The notes beneath the pieces are model-generated. The model saw nothing but the letters and a program-made list of their open reading frames with translations, was not told the DNA's origin and ran no database searches. The translations under genes and the position numbers were made by a program. Below are positions 36,714 through 46,363 of a stretch of 64,000 nucleotides of DNA, piece after piece; the stretch's first letter is position 1, and each line of letters begins with the position of its first letter. The DNA lies in contig NZ_UUOC01000004.1 in NCBI RefSeq assembly GCF_900590755.1, forward strand, positions 62,001 through 126,000. The letters run 5' to 3'. This DNA is from Pseudomonas viridiflava (GTDB lineage Bacteria; Pseudomonadota; Gammaproteobacteria; Pseudomonadales; Pseudomonadaceae).

Positions 36714-37609
36714 TGCTCAACCGATTTCAAGGCTGGCGTGAGCGTGGCTGGACATTGATCGACGCCCAAACCTACCAGACAACCTGGCAGCTTTATGGCG
36801 GTAGCGTGGCGACACACCCCATGGTGGTCGAGCGTCTGGCGCAGTTGGCGCAGATCCCCGTGCGTTATCTGGGCTGGGAACAGGACGGCGAACTCAAGGC
36901 GGCAGTTCCAACCTGGGGGCGCTCCTTGGCGCTTTCCAAGGACGTGCTGAAAAGCGCGGGCAAGAAAGGTCTGTTTGACCTGGGTAATGCCGAGCTGATT
37001 CTGCCGATTGCCGACGATGTTCAGGTGCCGGTTCGCCATCGTGGGCGTTACCTGTCGTCGCTCAATGAAGGTCGCGTCAGCACCCTCAAGCCTCAAGCCG
37101 AGTCCCTGGCCATGGCGCGAACTCCGGAAGAACTGTCGAAGAAGTTTCGTTACAACCAGCGCCGTGAATTGCGCCTGCTGGAAGAGGCGGGCGGTGTTGT
37201 TCGCCCGGTCACTGATTTCACCAGCGCCGAACTGGCCCGCATGTATTGCGACCTGTTCCAGCGGCGCTGGGGATTCGCCGCTACCGGTGCCGAGCACAAG
37301 GCCGAAGTCATCGACTTGCTGCGCGATATGCTGATCGGTTCTGTGGTGTTTCTCAACGATGCGCCGATTGCCATTCAACTGGTTTATCGCGCTGAGTCGC
37401 CGCAGTGGATCAGCGTCGAGTACGTCAACGGCGGAGTAGACCCGGAAACCCGGGATTTCAGCCCTGGCAGTGTGCTCAGTTTCATCAACACCCAAAGTGC
37501 CTGGGAAGATGCGCGCAACCTTGGCAAACCGCTGCGTTTCTCTTTTGGCCGCGCAGATCGTGAGTACAAGGACCGTTGGTGCAACCCCGTACCGGTGTTT
37601 CAGGTTTGA
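36713..37609 (+). CDS. mig-14: Mig-14 family protein
   Basis: 298 aa. GNAT-like acyltransferase fold, no membrane segment. Motifs shared with Salmonella Mig-14 as I remember it: LNRFQGWRERGW at the start, FRYNQRRELRLLEEAGG near 145-160, LFQRRWGF, and the C-terminal SFGRADREYKDRWCNP. In Salmonella and P. aeruginosa, Mig-14 raises resistance to cationic antimicrobial peptides; the mechanism is unclear. Overlaps wapH by one base and the tail of mig-14 overlaps the dnpA start. Equivalent to PA5003. Confidence 0.88.
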   Translation: MLNRFQGWRERGWTLIDAQTYQTTWQLYGGSVATHPMVVERLAQLAQIPVRYLGWEQDGELKAAVPTWGRSLALSKDVLKSAGKKGLFDLGNAELILPIADDVQVPVRHRGRYLSSLNEGRVSTLKPQAESLAMARTPEELSKKFRYNQRRELRLLEEAGGVVRPVTDFTSAELARMYCDLFQRRWGFAATGAEHKAEVIDLLRDMLIGSVVFLNDAPIAIQLVYRAESPQWISVEYVNGGVDPETRDFSPGSVLSFINTQSAWEDARNLGKPLRFSFGRADREYKDRWCNPVPVFQV

Positions 37610-39015
37610 GCCGCAAGCAGCAGTTGCTCAAGCGCCATCGCCGTAACAAGCGGGTGGCGCTGCTGATCGGCCTGCTTGTGCTGATTGTGGTTGGCGTTTG
37701 TGTTGCGTGGTGGCTGCCGATTCTGTTGGCGATAGTTGCCTGGGTGGCCCACGAAGCCTGGTTCGCCGACCATCTGTTCTATTCCCCGAAAGACGATTAC
37801 CAATACAACTTTGCTGCCGATGCTGAAGTTGCGGGCGTGCGTCTGGATGGCGGACATCTGCGCTGCGATACGCCCCTGCAATTGACCGGCGATGAAACGC
37901 TGATCTTGGCGGTGAAGGTGCGTGCCTCCTTGTTGGGCCGGTTTTTTGACCCGGTTGTCGAGTTGTCCGGTGAGGGTGTCAGTGATCGGCAGACCTTCGA
38001 ACGTGGCGTCGATGGCCTGCGCTATCTGAATCTGAGTGGTCTTGGGCCATCATTGGCGGCAGGATCGTTGCAGTTGAAGGGCCGTTTCTGCACCCTCAGC
38101 GGCACGCCGCGGCTGTGGCTTTTCCGTCAGCCAGATGCACGTCAGCAACGGGTCATGGTCATCGCGCCCCATGCGGATGACGCAGAGCTGGCGGCTTTCG
38201 GGCTGTACAGTCAGGCCGTCGACACCTGGGTCGTGACCCTGACCGCTGGCGAAATCGAAGCCGAGCATTATCAGGCCATGGGTATGGACCGCGCCGAAGC
38301 CGCGCGAATCAAGGGCAGGCTGCGGGCCTGGGACAGTGTTGCTGTTCCGCGTTGGGGTGGCGTGCCGCAAGCGCAGTGTGTGCAGCTCGGTTACTTCTGC
38401 CTGCAACTGCCCGCCATGCAGGCCGCGCCGGATCAGCCCATTGCATCCCGTGAAGCCGATTTGCTCGATACGCGCCTGTTTCGCCAGTTCAATGCCATGA
38501 GCTTGCCCGGCGATCAGGACGGAGCGCCGACCTGGAACAATCTGCTCGCCGATTTGCGGGCGCTGTTGTTGCACGCTCGGCCACAGGTTTTAGTCATGCC
38601 GCACCCGGCGATCGATCCGCACCCGGACCATATCTGTTCCCAGGCGGCGGTGATGGAAGCGCTGCAAGGCCTCGAATGGCAGCCGGAAGTCATTCTCGGC
38701 TACGCCAATCACCTTCACGACAATGATCGCTGGCCGATGGGCAATGCCTATGACGGGATCGGATTGCCGCCGGTGTTTGATCCGTCGTTGCAATTGACGC
38801 CCTACAGCCTTGGTCTGACTGTCGCTCAGCAACGTGACAAGGCCATGGCCCTTGGCATGATGCACGACCTGCAGCCGCCCATGCCGTTCAAGCGCCGAGT
38901 GCGCCGCTGGTTGCAGCGCAAGCTGGCGGGGCGACAATGGCCGGCAGAGGGTGAAAACGAGTTCTTCAGAAAGGCTGTTCGCCGACACGAATTGTTCTGG
39001 CGCCGAGAGATTTGA
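37606..39015 (+). CDS. dnpA: PIG-L/LmbE-type de-N-acetylase (DnpA)
   Basis: 469 aa from a TTG at 37606 (MSRKQQLLKRHRRNKRVALL), overlapping the mig-14 stop. A GTG at 37579 with AAGG seven bases upstream is an alternative start. One N-terminal transmembrane anchor pair (about 15-50), then a beta-rich domain. The metal-binding deacetylase follows, with APHADDAELAAFG near residue 188 and MPHPAIDPHPDHI near 335. In P. aeruginosa DnpA (PA5002) is a de-N-acetylase affecting fluoroquinolone persistence and is thought to act on core sugars. Translationally coupled to its neighbours. Confidence 0.87.
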   Translation: MSRKQQLLKRHRRNKRVALLIGLLVLIVVGVCVAWWLPILLAIVAWVAHEAWFADHLFYSPKDDYQYNFAADAEVAGVRLDGGHLRCDTPLQLTGDETLILAVKVRASLLGRFFDPVVELSGEGVSDRQTFERGVDGLRYLNLSGLGPSLAAGSLQLKGRFCTLSGTPRLWLFRQPDARQQRVMVIAPHADDAELAAFGLYSQAVDTWVVTLTAGEIEAEHYQAMGMDRAEAARIKGRLRAWDSVAVPRWGGVPQAQCVQLGYFCLQLPAMQAAPDQPIASREADLLDTRLFRQFNAMSLPGDQDGAPTWNNLLADLRALLLHARPQVLVMPHPAIDPHPDHICSQAAVMEALQGLEWQPEVILGYANHLHDNDRWPMGNAYDGIGLPPVFDPSLQLTPYSLGLTVAQQRDKAMALGMMHDLQPPMPFKRRVRRWLQRKLAGRQWPAEGENEFFRKAVRRHELFWRREI

Positions 39016-39046
39016 TTCAGCAGGCTGCGGTACTGCAAGGAAAATA

Positions 39047-40003
39047 ATGAGAGTTCTATTTCTGGTTCAGAAAGAACAACGTGCCATTCTGGATCGTTTG
39101 TATGAAGGCATCGCTGCCCACTGCGAGTGCGAAACCCGTTGGTTGACGTCTGCCGAGCAGCGTAACCTGCGAGGCTATTTCCGCCGCGAAGTGGACGTCA
39201 CCCAGTACGACCGGATCGTGTTTTTCTTGCGGTTCAAGCATGAAATTCGTCAGGTTGGCTTCATTCGCACGATCCCCAATCTGGTGATCCTCGAACACGA
39301 CGCCTATCAGAACTACATCCCTTGCAAATACACCGGCGAATTCAGCGCCTATTACCGCAAGCTGCCGTGGGCGCGGGTGATCTGCTCCGGGTTCATGGTC
39401 AGCGAACGCTTACGGGCAGAGGGCTTCGATGCGGTGTTCGTGCCCAAGGGCTATGACCAGAGTCTGCTGCAGGGCGAGAATCGTGAACGCGATATCGAAC
39501 TGGCGTTCGTGGGCAGCACCAACAGTGTGGCTTACAGCGGGCGCAAGGCGCTGCTGGATGAGCTGGGCCGGGTTGAGAATCTGGTGGTGACCCGCACCAA
39601 GTCCGGCGAGGAATATTGCCAGACCCTGAACCGGATTCGTTTTTTCGTCAGCGCCGATGTGGGCATGGGCGAGTACATGATCAAAAACTTCGAGGCCATG
39701 GCCTGCGGTTGTGTGCTGCTGGCCTACGATCAGGGCGCCGAGGAGAACCGCGCGCTGGGTTTTGTCGACATGCACAACATCGTCCTGTATCAAGACATAC
39801 CCAGTTTGCAGGTCAAGCTGGCGCAGTTGCGCGATGACCAGAGTCTGGCCCGGGAGATTGCCGATAATGGCCGGGCGCTGGCTGAGCAGCGCTTTACATT
39901 TCATGCCCTGGGCAAGGCCATTGTTGAAGAAATGCGTGCGCCGTTGCGTGCCATGCCAGCCATGAGCTGGCTGGGCCGCCTGAAGTCTCGGTTGGGGCTG
40001 TGA
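39047..40003 (+). CDS. ssg: Cell-surface sugar glycosyltransferase Ssg
   Basis: 318 aa from the ATG at 39047, with AAGGA about six bases upstream; an open extension upstream is not used. GT4-like protein: MRVLFLVQKEQRAILDRL, IPNLVILEHDAYQNYIPC, LAFVGSTNSVAYSGRKALLDEL, and the spore-maturation-type donor motif KNFEAMACGCVLLAYDQGAEE near 205-225. PA5001 (ssg) mutants have altered core and O antigen and changed phage sensitivity. Part of the wapO-to-waaL run, 31 bp after dnpA. Confidence 0.87.
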   Translation: MRVLFLVQKEQRAILDRLYEGIAAHCECETRWLTSAEQRNLRGYFRREVDVTQYDRIVFFLRFKHEIRQVGFIRTIPNLVILEHDAYQNYIPCKYTGEFSAYYRKLPWARVICSGFMVSERLRAEGFDAVFVPKGYDQSLLQGENRERDIELAFVGSTNSVAYSGRKALLDELGRVENLVVTRTKSGEEYCQTLNRIRFFVSADVGMGEYMIKNFEAMACGCVLLAYDQGAEENRALGFVDMHNIVLYQDIPSLQVKLAQLRDDQSLAREIADNGRALAEQRFTFHALGKAIVEEMRAPLRAMPAMSWLGRLKSRLGL

Positions 40004-40034
40004 TCGCCTTTGAAATTTCAATGATTGAGTACAG

Positions 40035-40808
40035 ATGATGCAGTTCAGCGAAAGTAGCGATATCACGCTGGTAGTCACCAGTTGCGGACGGTTTGACCTG
40101 TTAACGCGTACGCTTGAAACGTTTGACCGATTCAATACCGCGCCGATTCGCGCCGTGCTGATCACCGAAGATTCCGGGGATGCCAAGGTAGAGTCCTGCC
40201 TTCCCGAGCATTGGCGCCCGTTTACCCGCTTCATCATCAACAACCCGAAGCTGGGTCAGATGCGCTCGGTGGATGCCGCTTATGCGCTGATCGAAACATC
40301 CTGGGTGTTCCACTGCGAGGACGACTGGGATTTCTACCGCCCAGGCTTTGTCGAAGAGTCGATGACCCTGTTGGAAAACGACCCGCAGGCTTTGCAGGTC
40401 TGGCTGCGCAGCTATCACCATGATTTGCTGGTCCACAGCCCTTATATGTATCTCAATGCCAGGGAAGTGGTGCAGGGCATTCCCTTTTACAAGTTGGGCT
40501 CGCACAAGGCCGAGTGGCAGGGGTTCTCGTTCAACCCCGGTCTGCGTCGTCTTGCTGATTACAAAGAGCATGCACCCTACGCCGCGCACAGTGGCGAAAA
40601 GAAGTTGTCCGGTATTTATGCCGCGCAAAACCGTTATGCGTTGATCCTCGAAAACGACGCGGTATTGCACACCGGCTTCGGCAACCACGTCGAAGTCCCT
40701 CAGGAACGTGTAGACAAACAGCGGCGCAAGCTTCGCGATCGTATTAAATTGCTGGCGGTGCTGGTTGTCGGAGTCATCATAGGTTGGGCATTCAGTAATG
40801 TTGGCTGA
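40035..40808 (+). CDS. wapR: Core glycosyltransferase, GT2-like (WapR-like)
   Basis: 257 aa (start at 40035 or the next ATG). GT-A fold: DITLVVTSCGRFDLLTRTL at the N-terminus and the metal-binding CEDDWDFYRPGF near residue 97. A single transmembrane helix forms the C-terminus (LLAVLVVGVIIGWAF). By position it equals PA5000, the alpha-1,3-rhamnosyltransferase WapR that makes the core form able to accept O antigen. Overlaps the waaL start by 11 bases. Sugar specificity is by analogy only. Confidence 0.8.
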   Translation: MMQFSESSDITLVVTSCGRFDLLTRTLETFDRFNTAPIRAVLITEDSGDAKVESCLPEHWRPFTRFIINNPKLGQMRSVDAAYALIETSWVFHCEDDWDFYRPGFVEESMTLLENDPQALQVWLRSYHHDLLVHSPYMYLNAREVVQGIPFYKLGSHKAEWQGFSFNPGLRRLADYKEHAPYAAHSGEKKLSGIYAAQNRYALILENDAVLHTGFGNHVEVPQERVDKQRRKLRDRIKLLAVLVVGVIIGWAFSNVG

Positions 40809-41964
40809 CAAGCTGCACACAGACTCGGGCAAGGTCGCTGCTTATTTCAGCGGAGCTCTGGTTGCCTTTATTTTGAGCTTTATCCTGTGGGATTCGGCCA
40901 AGTTCACCAATAACCTGTTTTATGCGTTGATCGCTTTGCCGGGGTTGTTCTTCCTGATCCGCAACCGCGCCGCCGGTATGTTCAGCGGCGCGTTGGGCTG
41001 GGCCTGGCTGGTGTTCATCGTGTGGTTTCTGGTGCCCGCGTTTTATTCGGCGGATTTCCAGTTCTACAAGCACGTCGCCTATGTCGGGCTGTTCGTGTTT
41101 GTGGTCGCCGGGCTGACCAATATCGAGTTTTTCAACAGTAGCCGGTTCATTCGCAGCCAGTTCTGGATCATCTGCCTTTATATCTTTGCTTCGAGTATTC
41201 ATAGCTGGATGACCGGGCAGTTCGTCTTTGGGCAGCGTGTGGCCATCCTGACGAGCCGACTGGATAACGTGATTTACGCCAGCATATGGCTGGTCTGCGC
41301 CCTGGGGCGGGCGATGCCGGTCTGGAGCCGGGAAAAGCGCTGGATCGAGACGGGCTGCGCAATGGTGCTGACCCTGATCGCTGTCGCGTTGGTCATGCAA
41401 ACCCGGACCGGGCTGGTGGGCGCTGTTTTCCTGGGCGGACTCTGGGCGCTCAACATCGTTTATCGCTTCCGCATGCGCGGCCTGCTGACGCTGTTGGTGA
41501 TCTCGGTGCTCGCCGGTGTGACCCTTTGGTTGTGTCGGCACGAGCAGTGGGTGCAATTGCTCTTCGCCCGAGGCGATTCCTATCGTGTCGAACTGTTCGA
41601 GATCATGACCGGCGAGTGGCGCAACTGCGGTTGGCTGTTGGGCTGCGGCGTGGAGTTTGTGACCACTAAAACCCTCACCGGTGGAATCGCGATTCAGCAT
41701 CCACACAACATTTTCGTGGCGATGGGGCTGTACACCGGCGCTATCTCGCTGGTGCTGTTCATCGCGGTGATGGCCTTGACCCTCTGGCACGCCGTGCGCC
41801 TGCGCGACGGTTGGGGCTGGTACCTAGCGGCGGCGCTGGTGATGCTCAACTTTGATGGCAGCAAACTGGTGGGTAACCCGGATGAACTCTGGTTGCTGGT
41901 GCTGCTGCCTGCGGTGCTGATTTATGGCCGGGTGGTGCGTGAGCGCAGGCTTCAACCGCATTAA
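40798..41964 (+). CDS. waaL: O-antigen ligase
   Basis: 388 aa integral membrane protein with about 12 hydrophobic segments. The large periplasmic loop carries HPHNIF with His301 and His303; the second His has the position of the catalytic His of P. aeruginosa WaaL. Arg residues around MQTRTG (near 203) and RGDSYRVEL (near 258) fit the Wzy_C/O-antigen ligase family. It transfers undecaprenyl-linked O polysaccharide to lipid A-core on the periplasmic side. Last gene of the core run; a family C palindrome begins three bases after its stop. Confidence 0.92.
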   Translation: MLADKLHTDSGKVAAYFSGALVAFILSFILWDSAKFTNNLFYALIALPGLFFLIRNRAAGMFSGALGWAWLVFIVWFLVPAFYSADFQFYKHVAYVGLFVFVVAGLTNIEFFNSSRFIRSQFWIICLYIFASSIHSWMTGQFVFGQRVAILTSRLDNVIYASIWLVCALGRAMPVWSREKRWIETGCAMVLTLIAVALVMQTRTGLVGAVFLGGLWALNIVYRFRMRGLLTLLVISVLAGVTLWLCRHEQWVQLLFARGDSYRVELFEIMTGEWRNCGWLLGCGVEFVTTKTLTGGIAIQHPHNIFVAMGLYTGAISLVLFIAVMALTLWHAVRLRDGWGWYLAAALVMLNFDGSKLVGNPDELWLLVLLPAVLIYGRVVRERRLQPH

Positions 41965-41966
41965 TC

Positions 41967-42056
41967 TGTTGGAGCGAGGCTTGCCCGCGAATCGGTTGGC
42001 GCGGTGAATCAGATATTGCGCGTCGCCAATGTTCGCGGGCAAGCCTCGCTCCAACA
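41967..42056. repeat. Palindromic intergenic repeat, family C
   Basis: TGTTGGAGCGAGGCTTGCCC and the inverted partner GGGCAAGCCTCGCTCCAACA, about 50 bases between. It lies between the convergent genes waaL and 42066-42704, so may serve as a two-way 3'-end structure. Confidence 0.92.
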
Positions 42057-42065
42057 GGTTTGCGT

Positions 42066-42704
42066 TCAGCCCATTGCCGTCGTTAGTTCTTCAACGACGC
42101 ACAGGCTCTGCGCGTTCAGGTAGCCATTGATGAACGCCGGGTTGTTATCCCCGATCAGCCACTCGCGATCCTGCGTGTAGCGCAGCATGTGCTTGAAGTT
42201 GCGCAGGCGCAGGCTTTTGTGCAGCGGGCGGCGGGAGGTTTTCATGTCCGAGATATCGATCAGGCCGAGGGCGCCTTCAGGGGTGAGGATCACGTTACCC
42301 AGATGCGCCGAGCGAAAGTAGATCCCTTTCTCATGCAGTTCGGCGATGAAACTCCCCAGCTGCGCGCGCAATTCATCGCCGCTGGTTGCCTCGTTCATTA
42401 CCTGCCGAAGGGTCTGGCCGGGCAGGGGGGTGTAATGCACCGCGTCGCGCTGGATCTGCGCCACACGGAAAACCTTGATGACCTTCGGGCAAGGAATGCC
42501 GCGTTGGGCCAGAGTCTCGCAGTTATCCGCGAAGCGCTGAGCGTAGGGATACCAGGCCGCTGAACTGATCAGCCGTTTGCGTCGAAACAGTTTCAGCATT
42601 GAGCCATCGGCCAGTCGCAGGACTTTATCACCCGTGGCATCGGCTTCGAGGACTTCGGCGCCTTTTACCAAGCCTAGGTAATGTGCATGATCAAGCGCTT
42701 GCAT
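42066..42704 (-). CDS. Small kinase-like protein of the LPS region (PA4998-like)
   Basis: 212 aa, kinase-like fold of the WaaP/InaA/Rio type: KVLRLADGSMLKLFRRKRL (Lys lobe), YTPLPGQTLRQVM hinge, HEKGIYFRSAHLGNVIL catalytic-loop region near 128-144, and LGLIDISDM with the metal-binding Asp. The catalytic loop has no HxD; Arg-Ser-Ala-His stands there, so activity is uncertain. Similar proteins have been called toluene-tolerance proteins in P. putida. GGAG precedes the ATG. Convergent with waaL, divergent from msbA, as in P. aeruginosa. Confidence 0.82.
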   Translation of the reverse strand: MQALDHAHYLGLVKGAEVLEADATGDKVLRLADGSMLKLFRRKRLISSAAWYPYAQRFADNCETLAQRGIPCPKVIKVFRVAQIQRDAVHYTPLPGQTLRQVMNEATSGDELRAQLGSFIAELHEKGIYFRSAHLGNVILTPEGALGLIDISDMKTSRRPLHKSLRLRNFKHMLRYTQDREWLIGDNNPAFINGYLNAQSLCVVEELTTAMG

Positions 42705-42819
42705 CGATACTCCGGATTCTTCGCCCAGGGGCCTGAAAGCCGCCTATGTTACCGCAGCAGGCAGTAGCGAAAAGCGCTTGTGATACAATTCGGCCTCTTT
42801 TTATACCTGACGGATTCTC

Positions 42820-44622
42820 ATGACATCCTCCGAATCGTCCAGCCCATCAAGCATGAAAATTTACTTTCGCTTGTTGTCCTACGTGCGTCCGTATGTAGGG
42901 ATATTCCTGGTCAGTATCATAGGTTTCGTTATCTTTGCTTCGACCCAGCCGATGCTGGCGGGCATTCTCAAGTATTTCGTGGATGGCTTGAGTAATCCCG
43001 AAGCGGTGCTGTTCCCCAACGTGCCGTATTTGCGTGATCTGCAACTGCTGCAGGCCGTGCCCCTGCTGATCGTTCTGATCGCGGCGTGGCAAGGGTTGGG
43101 GTCTTTTCTGGGTAACTACTTTCTGGCCAAGGTTTCTCTCGGGCTGGTTCACGATCTGCGGGTCGAGTTGTTCAACAAGTTGCTGGTCCTGCCTAACCGC
43201 TACTTCGACACCCATAACTCAGGGCACCTGATTTCGCGCATCACCTTCAACGTCACCATGGTCACAGGTGCTGCGACCGATGCGATCAAAGTGGTGATTC
43301 GTGAAGGTCTGACCATTGTTTTCCTGTTCGCCTATCTATTGTGGATGAACTGGCAGCTGACTCTGGTCATGCTGGCCATTTTGCCGCTGATCGCAACCAT
43401 GGTCGGCAGCGCCAGCAAGAAATTCCGCAAGCAGAGCAAAAAGATTCAGGTTGCCATGGGAGACGTGACTCACGTGGCCTCCGAGACCATTCAGAACTAT
43501 CGCGTGGTTCGCAGCTTCGGTGGCGAGCAGTACGAGCAAGACCGATTCGGCGCAGCCAGTACCAGCAACACCGATAAACAGCTGCGCATGACCAAGACCG
43601 GCGCTCTGTACACGCCGATGCTGCAACTGGTGATCTACACCGCCATGGCGGTGCTGATGTTTCTGGTGTTGTATCTGCGTGGTGACGCGACAGCGGGCGA
43701 TCTGGTGGCTTACATCACCGCTGCGAGCCTGCTGCCCAAGCCCATTCGTCAGCTATCGGAAGTCAGCTCGACCATTCAAAAGGGTGTTGCTGGCGCCGAG
43801 AGCATCTTCGAGCAACTGGACGTAGAGCCCGAAGTCGACGGCGGTACGGTCGAGCGTGAGCGGGTTAGCGGTCATCTTGAAGTCAAAAACCTGAGCTTCA
43901 CCTATCCGGGTACTGAGCGGCAGGTGTTGAACGACATCAGCTTTTCGGTTGCACCTGGGCAGATGGTGGCGCTGGTGGGTCGTTCCGGTAGCGGCAAGTC
44001 GACACTGGCGAGCCTGTTGCCACGCTTTTATCAGCACAGTGTCGGCGAGATTCTGCTCGATGGCGTGGAGATCAGCGATTATCAGCTGCGCAACCTGCGT
44101 CGGCATATCTCCCAGGTGACCCAGAGCGTCACGTTGTTCAACGACAGCGTCGCCAACAACATCGCCTATGGCGATCTGGCCGGGGCGCCGCGTGCTGATA
44201 TTGAAGCCGCTGCGGCGGATGCATACGCCAAGGAGTTCATTGAGCAATTGCCTGAAGGACTGGATACTCAGGTTGGCGAAAACGGTGTGCTGCTGTCCGG
44301 TGGTCAGCGCCAACGTCTGGCAATCGCCCGCGCCCTGCTGAAAAACGCGCCGGTGTTGATCCTCGATGAAGCCACCTCTGCGCTGGATACCGAGTCTGAA
44401 CGCCACATTCAGGCAGCGCTGGATAACGCCATGCACGGGCGCACCACGCTGGTCATCGCACACCGCCTGTCGACCATCGAGAAGGCCGACCTGATCCTGG
44501 TCATGGACGGCGGCCGGATCGTCGAGCGCGGTACCCACACCCAGTTGCTGGCGCAGAACGGCTATTACTCGCGGCTGCACGCCATGGGCCTGGACGAGCC
44601 CAAGCCGGTTGGGGCGATCTAA
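42820..44622 (+). CDS. msbA: Lipid A export ABC transporter MsbA
   Basis: 600 aa half-transporter: six transmembrane helices (about 25-330), then the ATPase. Walker A GRSGSGKST near 387, signature LSGGQRQRLAIARALL near 491, Walker B VLILDEATSALD, H-loop VIAHRLSTIEKAD. Flips core-lipid A across the inner membrane. An internal ATG (MKIYFRLLSYVRP) 11 codons on is an alternative start. A possible -10 (TACAAT, 42783-42788) lies about 30 bp upstream. Followed after 13 bp by a family B palindrome. Confidence 0.96.
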   Translation: MTSSESSSPSSMKIYFRLLSYVRPYVGIFLVSIIGFVIFASTQPMLAGILKYFVDGLSNPEAVLFPNVPYLRDLQLLQAVPLLIVLIAAWQGLGSFLGNYFLAKVSLGLVHDLRVELFNKLLVLPNRYFDTHNSGHLISRITFNVTMVTGAATDAIKVVIREGLTIVFLFAYLLWMNWQLTLVMLAILPLIATMVGSASKKFRKQSKKIQVAMGDVTHVASETIQNYRVVRSFGGEQYEQDRFGAASTSNTDKQLRMTKTGALYTPMLQLVIYTAMAVLMFLVLYLRGDATAGDLVAYITAASLLPKPIRQLSEVSSTIQKGVAGAESIFEQLDVEPEVDGGTVERERVSGHLEVKNLSFTYPGTERQVLNDISFSVAPGQMVALVGRSGSGKSTLASLLPRFYQHSVGEILLDGVEISDYQLRNLRRHISQVTQSVTLFNDSVANNIAYGDLAGAPRADIEAAAADAYAKEFIEQLPEGLDTQVGENGVLLSGGQRQRLAIARALLKNAPVLILDEATSALDTESERHIQAALDNAMHGRTTLVIAHRLSTIEKADLILVMDGGRIVERGTHTQLLAQNGYYSRLHAMGLDEPKPVGAI

Positions 44623-44635
44623 GGGTACTGAGACC

Positions 44636-44709
44636 TGTAGGAGCTGCCGAAGGCTGCGAATAGCGGTAGGGCAGTCTGAGAGTTTTCGCAGCCTGCGGCA
44701 GCTCCTACA
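44636..44709. repeat. Palindromic intergenic repeat, family B
   Basis: TGTAGGAGCTGCCGAAGGCT and inverted GCAGCCTGCGGCAGCTCCTA; one mismatch in the right arm. Lies between msbA and hldE. Confidence 0.92.
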
Positions 44710-44831
44710 GGTTTGATGTCGGCTGTGAAATGGCGCGATGCCTGGCTCATCAAGATTCATTTGCAATCCCAAGCCTCCCCAAACCCTGTGCTAAGATTCC
44801 GCCCCTGTTCATTCTAGTTACGGGTTGTTCG

Positions 44832-46253
44832 ATGAAGTTGTCCATGCCGCGTTTCGATCAAGCACCAGTCTTGGTAGTGGGCGATGTCATGCTCGACCGC
44901 TATTGGCATGGCGGCACCTCAAGGATTTCGCCGGAGGCGCCTGTGCCTGTGGTCAAGGTGGAGCAGATCGAGGACCGTCCAGGCGGTGCCGCCAACGTTG
45001 CCTTGAACATTGCCGCGCTCGGTGCGCCCGCCTCGCTGGTGGGTGTTACGGGTGAAGATGAAGCTGCCGAAAGCCTGGCCAACAGCCTCAAGGCTGCGGG
45101 CGTTCGCGCGCGTTTTCAGCGCATTGCGCATCAGCCGACCATCGTCAAACTGCGGGTCATGAGCCGCCATCAGCAATTGCTGCGCATTGATTTTGAAGAA
45201 CCGTTCGCTACCGACGCCGAAGCGCTGAGCGCTGAAGTCGACGCGCTGCTCGACGGTATCAAGGTGCTGGTCCTGTCCGACTACGGCAAGGGCGCCCTGA
45301 AAAACCATCAGGCGCTTATCAAGTCCGCTCGTGAGCGCGGCATCCCGGTCTTGGCCGATCCCAAGGGCAAGGACTTCGCGATCTATCGCGGGGCCAGCGT
45401 CATTACCCCTAACCTGAGCGAGTTCGAAGCCATCGTCGGCCATTGCGTAGACGAAGCCGAGCTGGTCGCCAAGGGTGCGCAGTTGATGAGTGAGCTGGAG
45501 CTGGGCGCTTTGCTGGTGACCCGTGGCGAACACGGCATGACCTTGCTGCGTCCTGGGTTCCCGGCCCTGCATCTGCCAGCCCGTGCCCGTGAAGTCTTCG
45601 ACGTGACCGGCGCTGGTGATACCGTGATTTCCACCCTTGCAGCTGCCATCGCAGCTGGCGAAGAACTGCCCCATGCCGTGGCGCTGGCGAATCTGGCCGC
45701 TGGCATCGTGGTAGGCAAGCTGGGTACTGCGGCCATCAGCGCCCCGGAACTGCGTCGCGCCATCCAGCGCGAGGAAGGCTCCGAGCGTGGTGTGTTGACG
45801 TTGGAACAGCTGCTGCTGGCCATCGATGACGCCCGTGCCCACAAAGAAAAGATTGTGTTCACCAACGGCTGTTTCGACATTTTGCACGCCGGTCATGTGA
45901 CCTATCTGGAGCAGGCGCGGGCTCAAGGGGATCGCCTGATTGTGGCGGTCAACGATGACGCCTCCGTCAGCCGCCTGAAAGGCCCTGGCCGTCCGATCAA
46001 CAGCGTTGACCGTCGTATGGCGGTGCTGGCTGGTCTAGGCGCTGTGGATTGGGTGATCAGCTTCTCGGAAGGTACGCCGGAAAACCTGCTCAGCCACGTC
46101 AAACCCGACGTGCTGGTCAAGGGCGGCGATTACGGCATCGATCAAGTGGTCGGCGCGGATATCGTCCAGGCCTACGGCGGCGAAGTGCGGGTGCTGGGGC
46201 TGGTGGAAAACAGCTCGACCACCGCGATTGTCGAGAAGATCCGCGGGCAGTGA
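44832..46253 (+). CDS. hldE: Bifunctional heptose-7-phosphate kinase / heptose-1-phosphate adenylyltransferase
   Basis: 473 aa from the ATG at 44832 (MKLSMPRFDQAP); upstream in-frame codons are not conserved-looking. N-terminal PfkB-type kinase: VVGDVMLDRYWHG, RPGGAANVALN, DVTGAGDTVIS near 255. C-terminal cytidylyltransferase-like domain: FTNGCFDILHAGHVTYLEQA near 345 and ALLKGGDYG-like VLVKGGDYGIDQVVG near 430. Makes the ADP-heptose used by WaaC and WaaF. Its stop is followed after 10 bp by a family C palindrome. Confidence 0.97.
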   Translation: MKLSMPRFDQAPVLVVGDVMLDRYWHGGTSRISPEAPVPVVKVEQIEDRPGGAANVALNIAALGAPASLVGVTGEDEAAESLANSLKAAGVRARFQRIAHQPTIVKLRVMSRHQQLLRIDFEEPFATDAEALSAEVDALLDGIKVLVLSDYGKGALKNHQALIKSARERGIPVLADPKGKDFAIYRGASVITPNLSEFEAIVGHCVDEAELVAKGAQLMSELELGALLVTRGEHGMTLLRPGFPALHLPARAREVFDVTGAGDTVISTLAAAIAAGEELPHAVALANLAAGIVVGKLGTAAISAPELRRAIQREEGSERGVLTLEQLLLAIDDARAHKEKIVFTNGCFDILHAGHVTYLEQARAQGDRLIVAVNDDASVSRLKGPGRPINSVDRRMAVLAGLGAVDWVISFSEGTPENLLSHVKPDVLVKGGDYGIDQVVGADIVQAYGGEVRVLGLVENSSTTAIVEKIRGQ

Positions 46254-46263
46254 GTCTGTGATG

Positions 46264-46353
46264 TGTTGGAGCGAGGCTTGCCCGCGAAGAATAATGGTGG
46301 GGTGTATCTGACACACCGCAGCGTTTAATTCGCGGGCAAGCCTCGCTCCAACA
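46264..46353. repeat. Palindromic intergenic repeat, family C
   Basis: TGTTGGAGCGAGGCTTGCCC with inverted arm GGGCAAGCCTCGCTCCAACA, between the convergent genes hldE and 46364-47320. Confidence 0.93.
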
Positions 46354-46363
46354 GGACTGGTTT